Below are positions 15,721 to 27,383 of a stretch of 64,000 nucleotides of DNA, piece by piece. Position numbers and translations under genes: made by a program. The stretch is from contig NZ_FNQM01000002.1 of the NCBI RefSeq assembly GCF_900107585.1, positions 372,001 to 436,000 on the forward strand. The letters are read 5' to 3'. This DNA is from Rubrimonas cliftonensis (GTDB taxonomy: Bacteria; Pseudomonadota; Alphaproteobacteria; Rhodobacterales; Rhodobacteraceae). Numbering within the stretch: the first letter of the stretch is position 1; each line of letters opens with the position of its first letter. The notes beneath the pieces are model-generated. The model did no database searches, was not told the DNA's origin, and saw nothing but the letters and a program-made list of their open reading frames with translations.

Positions 15721-15849
15721 GAACCCCGCCCAGGGCCGCGCCATGGCCCCGAGCCTGCGCGCGACCTTCCGCCGCCCAGCCGCCCCGCCACGTCAGACGG
15801 ACGGCGCGTCCGCCCGCCGCAGCCGCCATTTCGCCGGCGCGCTCCGGGC

Positions 15850-16527
15850 TCAGCCGAGCAGGACGTCGCGCGCCGCCTGCACCCGCGCGGCGAGTTCCGC
15901 GGTGCCGCCCTGATCGGGGTGGACCTTCTTCATCAGCCGCCGATAGGCCGCCCTGACCGCCGCCTCGTCGGCCCCGTCGTCAAGGCCGAGCACGCGCAGG
16001 GCCTCGCGCCGCGACATCGCCGGCGCGTCGTCAGCGCCTGCCGCGCGGTCCTCGTCGCGCCAGCCGGGGAAACGCCAGTCGAGATAGCCCGACAGCAGCC
16101 GCAGCGAGGCGCCGTCGTCAGCGTCGATCTCCGCCGCGAGGCGCAGCAGCTCGGTGCGGTCCATGCCGGAAAGGTTGCGCCCGGCGAAGGCGCCGGCCCG
16201 CACCTCGCCGTCCATCGAGCCGTCGGCAGGGTCCAGCACCATCGCCAGCGCCGCCGTCTCGACGCGGGAGGGCGCGCCGCCGGCGCCGACCCCGCCCGCG
16301 CCGCCGCCGGCCGCGGGGCGCCTCGACATCAGGAGGCCGACGCCCGCCGCCGCCAGCGCAGCGGCGAGCGGAAGCTGGCGGGCCGCCAGCAGCAGGGCCG
16401 CGGCGGCGAGCGCCGCGACGCCGGCGCGGCGCGCCGTGCGTGGGGCCAGCGCCCCGCCATGGGCGCGCAGCAACGAGACGGCCAGCCAGGCCGCCGCGAT
16501 CAGCAGCGGCGCGAGCGCCGGGCTCAC
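15850..16527 (-). CDS. Membrane-anchored DnaJ-domain protein
   Basis: 225-aa protein with three hydrophobic N-terminal segments (about 4-20, 36-50, 53-68), a linker, and a C-terminal J-domain (about 172-225) containing the HPD tripeptide at 203-205 (KKVHPDQGG). It lacks the G/F and zinc regions of DnaJ, so it is a class III (DjlA/Tim14-like) J-protein that would recruit DnaK at the membrane. It begins with GTG 16527, overlapping the stop of the vWA gene by four bases (GTGA), so the two are translationally coupled. Confidence 0.85.
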   Translation of the reverse strand: MSPALAPLLIAAAWLAVSLLRAHGGALAPRTARRAGVAALAAAALLLAARQLPLAAALAAAGVGLLMSRRPAAGGGAGGVGAGGAPSRVETAALAMVLDPADGSMDGEVRAGAFAGRNLSGMDRTELLRLAAEIDADDGASLRLLSGYLDWRFPGWRDEDRAAGADDAPAMSRREALRVLGLDDGADEAAVRAAYRRLMKKVHPDQGGTAELAARVQAARDVLLG

Positions 16528-17252
16528 CGCAGATCGCCCAGCAGCCGGCGCGACGCGCCGTCGGCCCGCGCCTCCAGCGCCTTCAGCCCGCCCGCCGCAT
16601 AGGCCGCCGCCGCCCCGAGCAGCGCGCGCAGCTCCGCCGCCGCCCCCGCGTCGAACGGCGCATAGGCGCCGCCGGTGATGCGGGCGATCTCGCGGAACGC
16701 CTCGCCGGCCGCGGGGTCCGCGCCTTCCTGGAAGCAAAACGCCCTGACCCCGAGCAGCCGCAGCTCTCCGGCGCGCGCGGCGAGGTCGGCGAAAGGCTCC
16801 TCCATGCTGTCGCCGACCAGCGCCAGCGCCGCGACGGGATGCGCCCGCGCCTCCGCCCCCGCGTGGCCGAGGACGCGGCCGATCTGCGTCAGGCCGCCTT
16901 CGCAGCGGATGCGCCGCATCATCGCTGCGAGCCGGGCCGCATCCGCCGTCCACTTCGAGGCCTTCGTCTCGCCGCGGCCGCGGAAATAGACCAGCTGCAC
17001 CTCAAGCCCGCCGACCTTGGCCGCGGCGTCGAACATGTCGCCCTGCAGCTCGGTCGCCAGATCCCATGTCGGCTGGCGGCTCATCGTCGCGTCGAGCGCG
17101 AAGATCAGCCGCCCGGCGCCGCCGCCCGCGCCCGAGGCGCGCAAGGCCGTCGCCCGGTCGAGGAACGCCGCGATTTCGTCCGGGCGCGCCCGCTTCTCGA
17201 CGGTCCGCTCCGGTTTTCGGTCGACGCCGCGCGCGATCGGTTTCCCAGCCAT
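16524..17252 (-). CDS. von Willebrand factor A-like (VWA) domain protein
   Basis: 242-aa cytoplasmic protein. Residues about 48-200 form a VWA-like fold beginning LIFALDATMS, a MIDAS-like DxTxS, with LALVGDSMEE and VRAFCFQEGAD later. The N-terminus is basic (MAGKPIARGVDRKPERTVEK). No membrane segment or signal peptide. It is coupled to a membrane J-protein. VWA proteins paired with chaperone partners often act in metal-dependent assembly, but no specific role can be read here. Confidence 0.8.
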   Translation of the reverse strand: MAGKPIARGVDRKPERTVEKRARPDEIAAFLDRATALRASGAGGGAGRLIFALDATMSRQPTWDLATELQGDMFDAAAKVGGLEVQLVYFRGRGETKASKWTADAARLAAMMRRIRCEGGLTQIGRVLGHAGAEARAHPVAALALVGDSMEEPFADLAARAGELRLLGVRAFCFQEGADPAAGEAFREIARITGGAYAPFDAGAAAELRALLGAAAAYAAGGLKALEARADGASRRLLGDLR

Positions 17253-17316
17253 GGCGCAAAGGTGGTTCGCGCGCGCCGCGCTGGCAAGGCGCGCCGCGCC
17301 GGAAGCCGCGTCGGGC

Positions 17317-19836
<2,520 letters not shown>

Positions 19837-20457
19837 TCAGCTGGCGGCTATGGCGACGCCGGCGGCGCCCAGGACGCCCCCGGAGAGCTTGTTGATCCGC
19901 GCGGCGGCGCCGGCGGAGGTGACGGCGCGGCCGGCCCGCGCGGCGAGCGCCGCCCAGACCAGGCCGCCGCCGACGCAGATCGAGACGATCACGGCGAGGA
20001 TCGCCGCCGCGTCGGCCGTCGTCAGCCGCGCGGCGTCGAAGAAGCCGGGAAAGATGGCGAGGTAGAACAGCATCGCCTTGGGGTTGCCGAGATTGACCAC
20101 CGCGCCCTGGGTGAAGGCGCGGGCGAGGTCGCCGCGGCTGGGGCGCCCGAGCCGGTCCGGCGCGGCCGCCGGCGCGGTGAGCAGCCGCCATCCCAGCCAG
20201 ATCAGCCACGCCGCGCCCAGATACTTGATGATGATAACGCCGGTCTCGAACCAGACCGACAGCGCCGCCAACCCGAAGATCGCCGCCAAGGCGAAGGCGA
20301 CGTCGCCGAGCACCGCGCCCACCGCCATCGCCGCGCCGGGAAGGAAGCCGAACGCGACCGAGCGCGCCACGATCGCGGCGGCCACCGGCCCGGGCGAGGC
20401 GATGGCCAGGGCGAAGGCTGCGGCGAACAGTCCGAGCTGCGCGAGCGTCACGGTCAT
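19837..20457 (-). CDS. LysE/RhtB-family amino-acid exporter
   Basis: 206-aa membrane protein with six hydrophobic segments. The LysE-family markers are present: ASPGPVAAAIVARS in the first helix, YLGAAWLIWLGWRLL, and FTQGAVVNLGNPKAMLFYLAIFPGF with the conserved NPKA. Such proteins export basic or neutral amino acids. It lies between recF and gyrB on the same strand, 63 bases after recF and 39 before gyrB, so it is probably co-transcribed with replication genes. Confidence 0.9.
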   Translation of the reverse strand: MTVTLAQLGLFAAAFALAIASPGPVAAAIVARSVAFGFLPGAAMAVGAVLGDVAFALAAIFGLAALSVWFETGVIIIKYLGAAWLIWLGWRLLTAPAAAPDRLGRPSRGDLARAFTQGAVVNLGNPKAMLFYLAIFPGFFDAARLTTADAAAILAVIVSICVGGGLVWAALAARAGRAVTSAGAAARINKLSGGVLGAAGVAIAAS

Positions 20458-20520
20458 GCGGCGGCGACCGACAGACCGGCATGCGCCGGGAAGCGGCGGC
20501 CGAGGCGGGCGGGGGCGGCG

Positions 20521-21708
20521 TCAGGCATCGCAGGGCTCCAGCACGGAGCCGTCCGGCCCGTCCGACATGGCGAAGCGCTGCGCCCGCCCGCCCAGCGCGT
20601 CGAAAAGACCGGGCTCCGCCGCTGTCATCCAAGCCTGCGCGCCAAGCGCGTCGATCTCGTCGTAGAGCGCGGCGCGGCGGTCGGGGTCGAGATGGGCGGC
20701 CACCTCGTCGAGCAGCAGGATCGGCGCGGCGCCGGCGGTCGCGTCCGCCGCGAGCGCGCGCGCATTGGCCAGCGTCAGCGAGATGAGCAGCGCCTTCTGC
20801 TCGCCGGTCGAGCACAGCCGCGCGTCCACGCCCTTCGGCGCGAACACCGCGGAGAGGTCGGCCCGGTGCGGGCCGGTCAGCGCGCGGCCGGCGGCGGCGT
20901 CCTCGCGTCGCGAACGGGCGAGCGCCGCGCGGAAATCATCCATGGCGCCAGAGGCTTGCGCCCCATCGCCCGGCGCGGCCCGCGCGCCCTTCTCCAAGCC
21001 AGATCCCATGCCGCCGACAATAGCGATTTCGGCCAGAGGGAACAATGTCTTGGCGTTCTCGAAGGCGCCCCGCAGCCGCGCGGCCGCGGCGTCGCGCGCT
21101 CGGGCGACCGCCAGACCGTGCTCCGCCATCCGCGCCTCCAGCGCGTCGAGCCAGCGCGGATCGTTCGGGCCGTCGCGCAGCAGGCGGTTGCGCTCGCGCA
21201 TGGCGCGCTCATAGGCGAGCGAGGCCTCGGCGTGGCCGGGGAAGAAGCTCAGCGCGGCGCGGTCGAGCCAGCGCCGCCGGCCCTCGGGCCCCTCGATCCA
21301 GAGGCGGTCCATCGCCGGGGTCAGCCACAGCATCGGCGCGACTTCCCCCAGCGCCGTCTGCGTCTCGGCCTTGTCGTCGATCTCGACGCGGCGCCGGCCC
21401 TCGGGCTCTCCGGTCAGAGCGACGGCGCGCGCGCCCCGGGGCGTCGCAACCTCCGCGCGCACCCGCCAGCCCGCGCCGACGCCGGATCGGGCCAGCTCCT
21501 CCGCCTTCGCGCGGCGCAGGCCGCGGCCCGGCGAGAGCAGCGAGACCGCCTCCAGCAGGTTGGTCTTGCCCGACCCGTTCGGCCCGTGCAGCGCCACCGG
21601 CCGACCGTCGAGCGCCAGTCGCGTCTGCGCATGGCTGCGGAACTGCGAGACCGCGAGCCGCGAGACGAAAAGCGTTGCGCGGCCGTTCGGGGGGAGCGGC
21701 TCGCTCAC
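20521..21708 (-). CDS. recF: DNA replication and repair protein RecF
   Basis: 395-aa SMC-like ATPase that loads RecA at gaps. Walker A GPNGSGKTNLLEA at about residue 43, the RecF-specific SQFRSHAQ near the start, a signature near STGEQKALL, and Walker B LLLDEVAAHLD near residue 315. The ATG overlaps the dnaN stop (ATGA, 21705-21708), showing coupling in the order dnaN-recF. Length is normal for alphaproteobacteria. Confidence 0.96.
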   Translation of the reverse strand: MSEPLPPNGRATLFVSRLAVSQFRSHAQTRLALDGRPVALHGPNGSGKTNLLEAVSLLSPGRGLRRAKAEELARSGVGAGWRVRAEVATPRGARAVALTGEPEGRRRVEIDDKAETQTALGEVAPMLWLTPAMDRLWIEGPEGRRRWLDRAALSFFPGHAEASLAYERAMRERNRLLRDGPNDPRWLDALEARMAEHGLAVARARDAAAARLRGAFENAKTLFPLAEIAIVGGMGSGLEKGARAAPGDGAQASGAMDDFRAALARSRREDAAAGRALTGPHRADLSAVFAPKGVDARLCSTGEQKALLISLTLANARALAADATAGAAPILLLDEVAAHLDPDRRAALYDEIDALGAQAWMTAAEPGLFDALGGRAQRFAMSDGPDGSVLEPCDA

Positions 21709-22829
21709 ACCCGCATGGGCATCACGACGTAGATGGCGCTGTGGTCCTCGCCCTCGCGCACCAGCGTCGGCGCGCCGCTGTCGGCGAAGCAGAACACCGC
21801 GTCCTCGGCGTCGATCTGGTCGGCGATCTCCAGCAGATACTTGGCGTTGAAGCCGATCTCCAGCGGCTCGGCGGGGTAGGCGACCTCGACCTCGTCGGTC
21901 GCCGAGCCGCTGTCGGGGCTCGTCACCGTCAGCACCAGCCGGTCCTCGGTCAGCGCGAGCTTGACGGCGCGAGACCGCTCCGCCGAGACGGTGGCGACGC
22001 GGTCCACCGCCTTCTTGAACACGCCGGGATCGACCCGCATCTCGTTGGGGTTGTTCTGCGGGATGACGCGCGTGTAGTCGGGGAACGCGCCGTCGATCAC
22101 CTTGGAGGTGAGCACGAGGTCGCCCACGGCGAATCGGATCTTGGTGGGCGAGACCGAGACCTGCACCTCCGCCTCGCCGACCTCCAGCATCCGGCGCAGC
22201 TCGCCCACGGTCTTGCGCGGCACGATGACGTCGGGCGCGCCGACGGCGCCTTCGGGGGCGGCGGCGTCGACGCAGGCGAGGCGGTGGCCGTCGGTCGCCA
22301 CGGCGCGCAGCCGCGGCTCGGCGCCGTTGGCGGCGGCGGGCGTATGGAGATAGACGCCGTTCAGGTAGTAGCGCGTCTCCTCGGTCGAGATCGCGAAGGC
22401 GGTCTTGTCGAACAGCCGGCGCAGCGTCGCCGCGGGCAGGGCGTAGCTGGCGTCGTAGCTGCTGTCCGCCATCACCGGAAAATCCTCCCGCGGCAGGGTC
22501 GGGAGCGTGAAGCGCGAGCGGCCGGCGGAGACGTCGAGCCGCCCGGCCGTCCCGTCGTAGCTCAGCGTCACCATCGCGCCGTCGGGCAGCTTGCGCACGA
22601 TGTCGTGCAGGGTGTGCGCGGGCGCCGTGGCGGCACCGGCGCGCTCCACCATCGCCGGCGCGGTCTCGGCGATCTCGATGTCGAGGTCCGTGGCGCGCAG
22701 CCGCACCTCGGCGCCCTCGGCCTCGATCAGGACGTTGGCGAGAATCGGGATGGTGGTGCGCCGTTCGACGACGCCCTGCGCGCGGCTGGTCGCCTTGAGG
22801 AGCGCGGCGCGCTCGACGCTGATCTTCAT
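21705..22829 (-). CDS. dnaN: DNA polymerase III beta sliding clamp
   Basis: 374-aa sliding clamp with the three-domain pattern: MKISVERAALLKATSRAQGVVERRTT-like start, LPREDFPVM, and the C-terminus SAIYVVMPMRV. ATG 22829 is chosen because the upstream in-frame extension does not resemble clamp proteins. dnaA, which usually precedes dnaN, is absent; the next gene upstream is a gamma-glutamyltransferase 124 bases away on the same strand. The promoter is presumably in that gap. Confidence 0.97.
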   Translation of the reverse strand: MKISVERAALLKATSRAQGVVERRTTIPILANVLIEAEGAEVRLRATDLDIEIAETAPAMVERAGAATAPAHTLHDIVRKLPDGAMVTLSYDGTAGRLDVSAGRSRFTLPTLPREDFPVMADSSYDASYALPAATLRRLFDKTAFAISTEETRYYLNGVYLHTPAAANGAEPRLRAVATDGHRLACVDAAAPEGAVGAPDVIVPRKTVGELRRMLEVGEAEVQVSVSPTKIRFAVGDLVLTSKVIDGAFPDYTRVIPQNNPNEMRVDPGVFKKAVDRVATVSAERSRAVKLALTEDRLVLTVTSPDSGSATDEVEVAYPAEPLEIGFNAKYLLEIADQIDAEDAVFCFADSGAPTLVREGEDHSAIYVVMPMRV

Positions 22830-22953
22830 GGTCGCACCACTTTCTCGGCGCGCAGAGGAGCCCTGCGCAAGTTCGGGGGTCGCCACCATAAACCGACGCG
22901 GCCCCGCGTCAATTTCCGCCTGTCGCAGCGCAGCGAAAAACCCCGCCGCCAGA

Positions 22954-24540
22954 TCAGTAGCCGAGCGCCACGCCGTCCTTGCGCGGGTCGGAGCCGCCGA
23001 TCAGCACGCCCCGCTCGTGGTCGATCTCGATCGCCTGCGCGCCGCCGAGCGCGCCCTCGCGGCGGCGCACGTCATGGCCCATGTCGCGCAGGGCGGTCGC
23101 CGCGGCCTCGCCGTAGCCGTTCTCCAGCATCAGCGCGCCGTCCTCGTGGAAGCTGCGCGGGCCGTCGATGGCCTCCTGCGGGTCCATCCCGAAATCGACC
23201 ATGTTGGTGAGGATGCGGACATGGCCGGTCGGCTGGTACTGGCCGCCCATCACGCCGAACGGCATCGCGACGCGCCCCCCGCGCCTGAGCATCGCGGGTA
23301 TGATCGTGTGCAGAGGCCGCTTGCCGGGCGCCAGCTCGTTGGGGTGGCCGGCCTCCAGCGTGAAGCCGGCGCCGCGGTTCTGGAAGTTGATCCCGAACTT
23401 CGAGGAGGCGAGGCCCGAGCCGAAATCGTGGAAGATCGAGTAGATCAGCGACACCGCCATGCGGTCGCGGTCGACGACGGTGATGTAGATCGTGTCCTTG
23501 TGGACAGCGCCGGTCGCGGCGCGCACGTCCGGCATCGCCCGGTCGGGGTCGATGAGCGCCGCCAGCGCCGCAATCTTGGCGTCGCCGAGCATCGGCTCCA
23601 GACCGTCCGGCATGTGGTCGGCGTCGGCGACGAAGCGGTTGCGGGCGTCATAGGCGATGCGGGCGGCCTCCGCCTCCAGATGCGCCCGCTGCGCGCCGAA
23701 AGGGTCGAGCGCGGCGATGTCGAAGCCCTCCAGCAGCTTCGCCATCAGCAGCGCCGTGACGCCGTGGCCGTTGGGCGGCAGCTCGACCAGCTCCACGCCG
23801 CGATAATCCGCCGAGACCGGCTCGACATAGTCGGCGCTTGCGCTGGCGAAGTCCTCGGCCTCATGCAGGCCGCCGAGCGCGCGCAGGCTCGCGACCATGT
23901 CCTCGGCGACCTCGCCCTCGTAGAAGCCCTTGGCGCCGTCCTTCGCGATGCGGCGCAGCACCTCCGCCTGACCCGGCGCGCGGAACATGTCGCCGGCGCG
24001 CGGCGCGGCGCCGCCGATCAGGTAGAAGTCGCGCGCGGCGCCGGAGAGGCCCTCGGTCGAGCGCGCCCAGTCCAGCGCCACGCGCGGCGCCACCGGCACG
24101 CCGGCCTCGGCGTAGGCGATGGCGGGCGCGAGCGTGTCGGCGAGGCTCCAGCGCCCGTGGTCCGCCGAGAGCTGCGCGAAGCCGGCGATGGCGCCGGGCA
24201 CGGTCACGGCGAGCGCGGAGCGGACGGGAATGCTCTCGAAACCCTGCGCGCGCACGGTCTGCGCGGTCATCGCCTTCGGCGCGCGGCCCGAGGCGTTGAG
24301 GCCGATCAGCCTGTCCTCGCCCGCGGGCTTGACGATGGCGAAGCAGTCGCCGCCTATGCCGGTCATCTGCGGCTCGCACAGGCCCAGCGTCACGGCCGCG
24401 GCGATGGCGGCGTCCACCGCGTTGCCGCCGCGCTTCAGCACATCGACGGCGATGCCCGAGGCGAGCGGATGCGAGGTCGCGCACATGCCGTTCTCGGCGT
24501 AGGCGGTGGAACGGCCGGGGAGGTGGAAGTCGCGGGGCAT
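22954..24540 (-). CDS. ggt: Gamma-glutamyltransferase family protein
   Basis: 528-aa Ntn-hydrolase. The N-terminal large-subunit region has ASGIAVDVLKRGGNAVDAA and TGIGGDCFAIV. The small subunit begins at the nucleophile Thr in HKDTIYITVVD, equivalent to the TTHxSVVD autocleavage site, followed by ASSKFGINFQNRG, GGQYQPTGH and the C-terminal SDPRKDGVALGY. ATG 24540 gives MPRDFHLPGRS. No clear signal peptide, so it may be a cytoplasmic gamma-glutamyl hydrolase or acylase-like member. It cleaves glutathione or other gamma-glutamyl amides (family knowledge). Confidence 0.9.
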   Translation of the reverse strand: MPRDFHLPGRSTAYAENGMCATSHPLASGIAVDVLKRGGNAVDAAIAAAVTLGLCEPQMTGIGGDCFAIVKPAGEDRLIGLNASGRAPKAMTAQTVRAQGFESIPVRSALAVTVPGAIAGFAQLSADHGRWSLADTLAPAIAYAEAGVPVAPRVALDWARSTEGLSGAARDFYLIGGAAPRAGDMFRAPGQAEVLRRIAKDGAKGFYEGEVAEDMVASLRALGGLHEAEDFASASADYVEPVSADYRGVELVELPPNGHGVTALLMAKLLEGFDIAALDPFGAQRAHLEAEAARIAYDARNRFVADADHMPDGLEPMLGDAKIAALAALIDPDRAMPDVRAATGAVHKDTIYITVVDRDRMAVSLIYSIFHDFGSGLASSKFGINFQNRGAGFTLEAGHPNELAPGKRPLHTIIPAMLRRGGRVAMPFGVMGGQYQPTGHVRILTNMVDFGMDPQEAIDGPRSFHEDGALMLENGYGEAAATALRDMGHDVRRREGALGGAQAIEIDHERGVLIGGSDPRKDGVALGY

Positions 24541-24589
24541 GGGGCGCGGGCTCCGGAAGGCTTTGCAGGGCTGCGAGCCTCCGCTTAAG

Positions 24590-25267
24590 TCAATCGCGCG
24601 GGATGCGCCAGACTGTCGCGCAGCGCGCGGCGCGATCTTCCAGCGCGGGCGGCGTCGGCACGACATGGGCGGCGACGCGCTCCAGCCCCGCCGTCGGCAG
24701 GAAGCCGCGCGCCGCGTCCGCCAGCAGCACCTCCGCCCCGGCCGCCGCCGCGTCGCGCAGCCAGTCGAGGATGCGCAGCGACGCGGCGCGCTCGTAGAAC
24801 ACGTCGGCGGCGAGGATCACGTCGAACCCGCGCGCCGGCGCCTGCGTCAGATCGCCGTGCAGCGCCGAGACGCGCGCGCCGTTCAGCGCGGCGTTCATCG
24901 CGCAGGCCTCCAGCGCGGCGGGGTCGAGGTCGTTGGCGACCACCTCCGCCGCGCCGGCGCGCGCCGCCGCGCAGGCCTCCAGCCCGCCGCCGCAGGCGAA
25001 GGCGAGCACGCGCCTGCCGGCCACCCGCGCCGGCGCGTCGAGCACCGTGCGGGCGAGCGCCTGCCCGCCGGCCCAGGGAAAGGCCCAGAACGGGGGCGCG
25101 AGGCCCTCCGCCTCCAGCGCCGCCTCCGTCATGCCCCAGATCGGCGTGATCTCGTCGGCGACGCGCATGAGCAGTTCCGGCGTCAGCGGCGGCGCGCGCG
25201 TCGCCGTCGCCCCGGCGATGAAGGCGCGCAGCCGCGCCGCGCGCGCCGCGGTCAGCGCCTCGCTCAT
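24590..25267 (-). CDS. Class I SAM methyltransferase, ETF-beta lysine methyltransferase-like
   Basis: 225-aa SAM-dependent methyltransferase. The segment PPFWAFPWAGGQALAR is typical of the METTL20/ETFB-lysine methyltransferase branch. The SAM-binding motif is VLAFACGGGLEA, then ANDLDPAALEACAMNAALN and DVILAADVFYE. The ATG is 51 bases from the divergent DUF2794 gene. Substrate assignment is by family resemblance; bacterial homologues modify electron-transfer flavoprotein. Confidence 0.82.
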   Translation of the reverse strand: MSEALTAARAARLRAFIAGATATRAPPLTPELLMRVADEITPIWGMTEAALEAEGLAPPFWAFPWAGGQALARTVLDAPARVAGRRVLAFACGGGLEACAAARAGAAEVVANDLDPAALEACAMNAALNGARVSALHGDLTQAPARGFDVILAADVFYERAASLRILDWLRDAAAAGAEVLLADAARGFLPTAGLERVAAHVVPTPPALEDRAARCATVWRIPRD

Positions 25268-25317
25268 CGCGCCTCGCGGCCCTTGCGGCCCGCCGGTCCG
25301 ACGCCCATGGTGGACGC

Positions 25318-25659
25318 ATGGAGTTCCACAGCTTCCCCGCGCCGCACGTCGACGCCGTGTCCTTCGACCGGCGCGAACTGTCGGCGATCCTCTCCGTATA
25401 CGGCCGGATGGTCGCCGCCGGCGAGTGGCGCGACTACGCCATCGACGCCACGCGGGACGCCGCCGTGTTCTCGATCTTCCGCCGCACCGCCGAGCACCCG
25501 ATCTACCGCGTCGAGAAGCGCCCCCGGCTCGCCCAGCGGCAGGGGGCCTATGCGGTGATCGCCATGGACGGGCACATCCTCAAGCGCGGGCGCGACCTGG
25601 CGTCGGTGCTGCGGGTGCTGGAGGCCAAGCTCATCAAGGTCGTCGCCGGGCGCGACTGA
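25318..25659 (+). CDS. DUF2794 domain-containing protein
   Basis: 113-aa soluble protein with the conserved DUF2794 pattern: VSFDRRELSAILSVYGRMVAAGEWRDYAID, then FRRTAEHPIYRVEKRP and the C-terminal LASVLRVLEAKLIKVV. The family is alphaproteobacterial and of unknown function. Divergent from the methyltransferase gene with a 50-base gap. Confidence 0.88.
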   Translation: MEFHSFPAPHVDAVSFDRRELSAILSVYGRMVAAGEWRDYAIDATRDAAVFSIFRRTAEHPIYRVEKRPRLAQRQGAYAVIAMDGHILKRGRDLASVLRVLEAKLIKVVAGRD

Positions 25660-25703
25660 GCCGCCCGGCGCGCGCGGCGTCGTTGGGGGCGCCGCTCGGG
25701 GCC

Positions 25704-27296
25704 TCACTCGGCCGTCGCGATGCGGCCGTCGGTCGTCGGCGCGTAGGGGCTGTTGGCGGCGAGATAGTCCGCCAGCACCAGCTCCAGCCCCGGCCCGAAA
25801 TCGTAGGGGTCGATGGCGGCGTCGCGGAACATGGCGTAGCCGTCGCCGCCGCGGCGCATGTAGTCGTTGGAGACGACGCCGTAGGTCTCCTGCGGGTCGA
25901 GCGGCTGCGGGCCCTCCGGCGTCAGCACGCTGGCCGAGACGACGCGCGAACCGGGCGCCGCCTGCGGGTTCCAGACATAGGTCATGCCCGCCACCTGCGG
26001 GAACCGCCCGGCGCCGTCCTCGACCTGGCTCAGGCCGTTCTCCAGCGCCGCAAGGATGTGGTCGCCGCGAATGCGGAAGGTCGCCAGCGTGTTCTGGAAC
26101 GGCAGCACCGTGAGCACTTCGCCCATCGTGACCTCCCCGGCGTCGATGGAGGCGCGGAGGCCGCCGCCGTTCTGGATCGCGATCTGCACGCCCTGGCCGC
26201 GCACCCGGTCCAGCATCGCCTCCGCGACCAGCACGCCCATCTCGCAGACGCCGGCGCGGCAGGAGCCGCGGTCGCCGTCGACGGGCGCGGTCGTCTCCGC
26301 GACGACCTCGCTCATCAGCGCCTCGATGGGTTCGCGCATCGCCGCCACCCGCGCTGCGATGGCGGGATCGGGCGTCACCGAGGCGTCGAGGACGATGGTG
26401 TCTCCGGTCGCCGACGTCACGTCTCCGGCGTCGTCGAAGACGAGGGTGAGGTGGCCGACATATTTGGAGTAGGCCTCGGCCTGCACGATCGGCACGGCGC
26501 GACCGTCCTCGCCCGACACCGTCACGGGGTAGGGTTCCGCCCCATCGACGGTGTTGGAGAGCAGCGTGTGCGAGTGCCCGCCCACGATGGCGTCGATCCC
26601 CGGAACCTGCGCGGCGATCTCCATGTCCTTGCGCAGGCCGACATGGGTGAGCGCGATGATCTTGTCACGGCCCTCGGCGCGCAGCCGCTCGACCGTCTCG
26701 GTCAGCGCCGCCACCTCGTCGCGGAACGGGATCCTGGGGCCGGGCGAGGAGGTCTCGGGCGTATCGGCGGCGACGGCGGAGACGATGGCGACGGTCTCGC
26801 CGCCGACCTCCAGCAGGACGTAAGGCGCGACGCGCCCCGCCAGCCCCGGCTCGGCCGAGACGTCGATGTTGCCGGAGACGACGGGGAAGCTCACCCGGTC
26901 GAGGAACGCGGCCAGACCCGCCGGCCCGTCGTCGAACTCGTGGTTGCCGAGCGCCATGGCGTCGAAGCCGATGGTCGCCATGAACTCGGCCTCCGCCGCG
27001 CCCTTGTAGGTCGTGTAGAAGAGCGAGCCCTGGAACTGGTCGCCAGCGTCGAGCATCAGCACGGGCTGGCCGGCGAGCGCGGCGCGCAGCTCGGCGATCT
27101 TGGCCGCGACCCGCGCGACGCCGCCGAAGCAGTCGCCCTTGGCGTCGGTCTCCGCGTCGCAGGTCGAGCCGAATTTCGTGATCGGCTCGATGCGGCTGTG
27201 CAGGTCATTGATGTGGAGAATGTGCAGTGTGAACTCCGCCCGCGCGGCGCCGGAGAAGGCGGCGAGGGCGGCGGCGATGAGGCAGGCGCGGCGCAT
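25704..27296 (-). CDS. Periplasmic 5'-nucleotidase / 2',3'-cyclic phosphodiesterase family protein
   Basis: 530-aa secreted metallophosphoesterase. The signal peptide ends near GAARA (about residue 21). The dimetal site motifs are in order: LHINDLHSRIEP, LMLDAGDQFQGS, ALGNHEFDDG, ALTHVGL and GGHSHT. The C-terminal 5'-nucleotidase domain carries QNGGGLRASIDAGEVTMGEVLTVLPF and the substrate-binding Phe region. It would release nucleosides and phosphate from periplasmic nucleotides. A strong hairpin separates it from the symporter gene upstream. Confidence 0.93.
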   Translation of the reverse strand: MRRACLIAAALAAFSGAARAEFTLHILHINDLHSRIEPITKFGSTCDAETDAKGDCFGGVARVAAKIAELRAALAGQPVLMLDAGDQFQGSLFYTTYKGAAEAEFMATIGFDAMALGNHEFDDGPAGLAAFLDRVSFPVVSGNIDVSAEPGLAGRVAPYVLLEVGGETVAIVSAVAADTPETSSPGPRIPFRDEVAALTETVERLRAEGRDKIIALTHVGLRKDMEIAAQVPGIDAIVGGHSHTLLSNTVDGAEPYPVTVSGEDGRAVPIVQAEAYSKYVGHLTLVFDDAGDVTSATGDTIVLDASVTPDPAIAARVAAMREPIEALMSEVVAETTAPVDGDRGSCRAGVCEMGVLVAEAMLDRVRGQGVQIAIQNGGGLRASIDAGEVTMGEVLTVLPFQNTLATFRIRGDHILAALENGLSQVEDGAGRFPQVAGMTYVWNPQAAPGSRVVSASVLTPEGPQPLDPQETYGVVSNDYMRRGGDGYAMFRDAAIDPYDFGPGLELVLADYLAANSPYAPTTDGRIATAE

Positions 27297-27316
27297 GGCG
27301 GGCTCCCTGAACGAGA

Positions 27317-27345
27317 CGACGCCCCGGATGGTCTCCGGGGCGTCG
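27317..27345 (-). terminator. Strong stem-loop terminator after the alanine symporter gene
   Basis: CGACGCCCCGGA and its perfect complement TCCGGGGCGTCG form a 12-bp stem with a 5-base loop. It sits 39 bases after the symporter stop and 21 bases before the nucleotidase start on the same strand. The minus-strand 3' side is only moderately T-rich. Confidence 0.75.
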
Positions 27346-27383
27346 CGAAAATCAAGCCGCCAGTTGTGCCGATGGCGGCGGGA

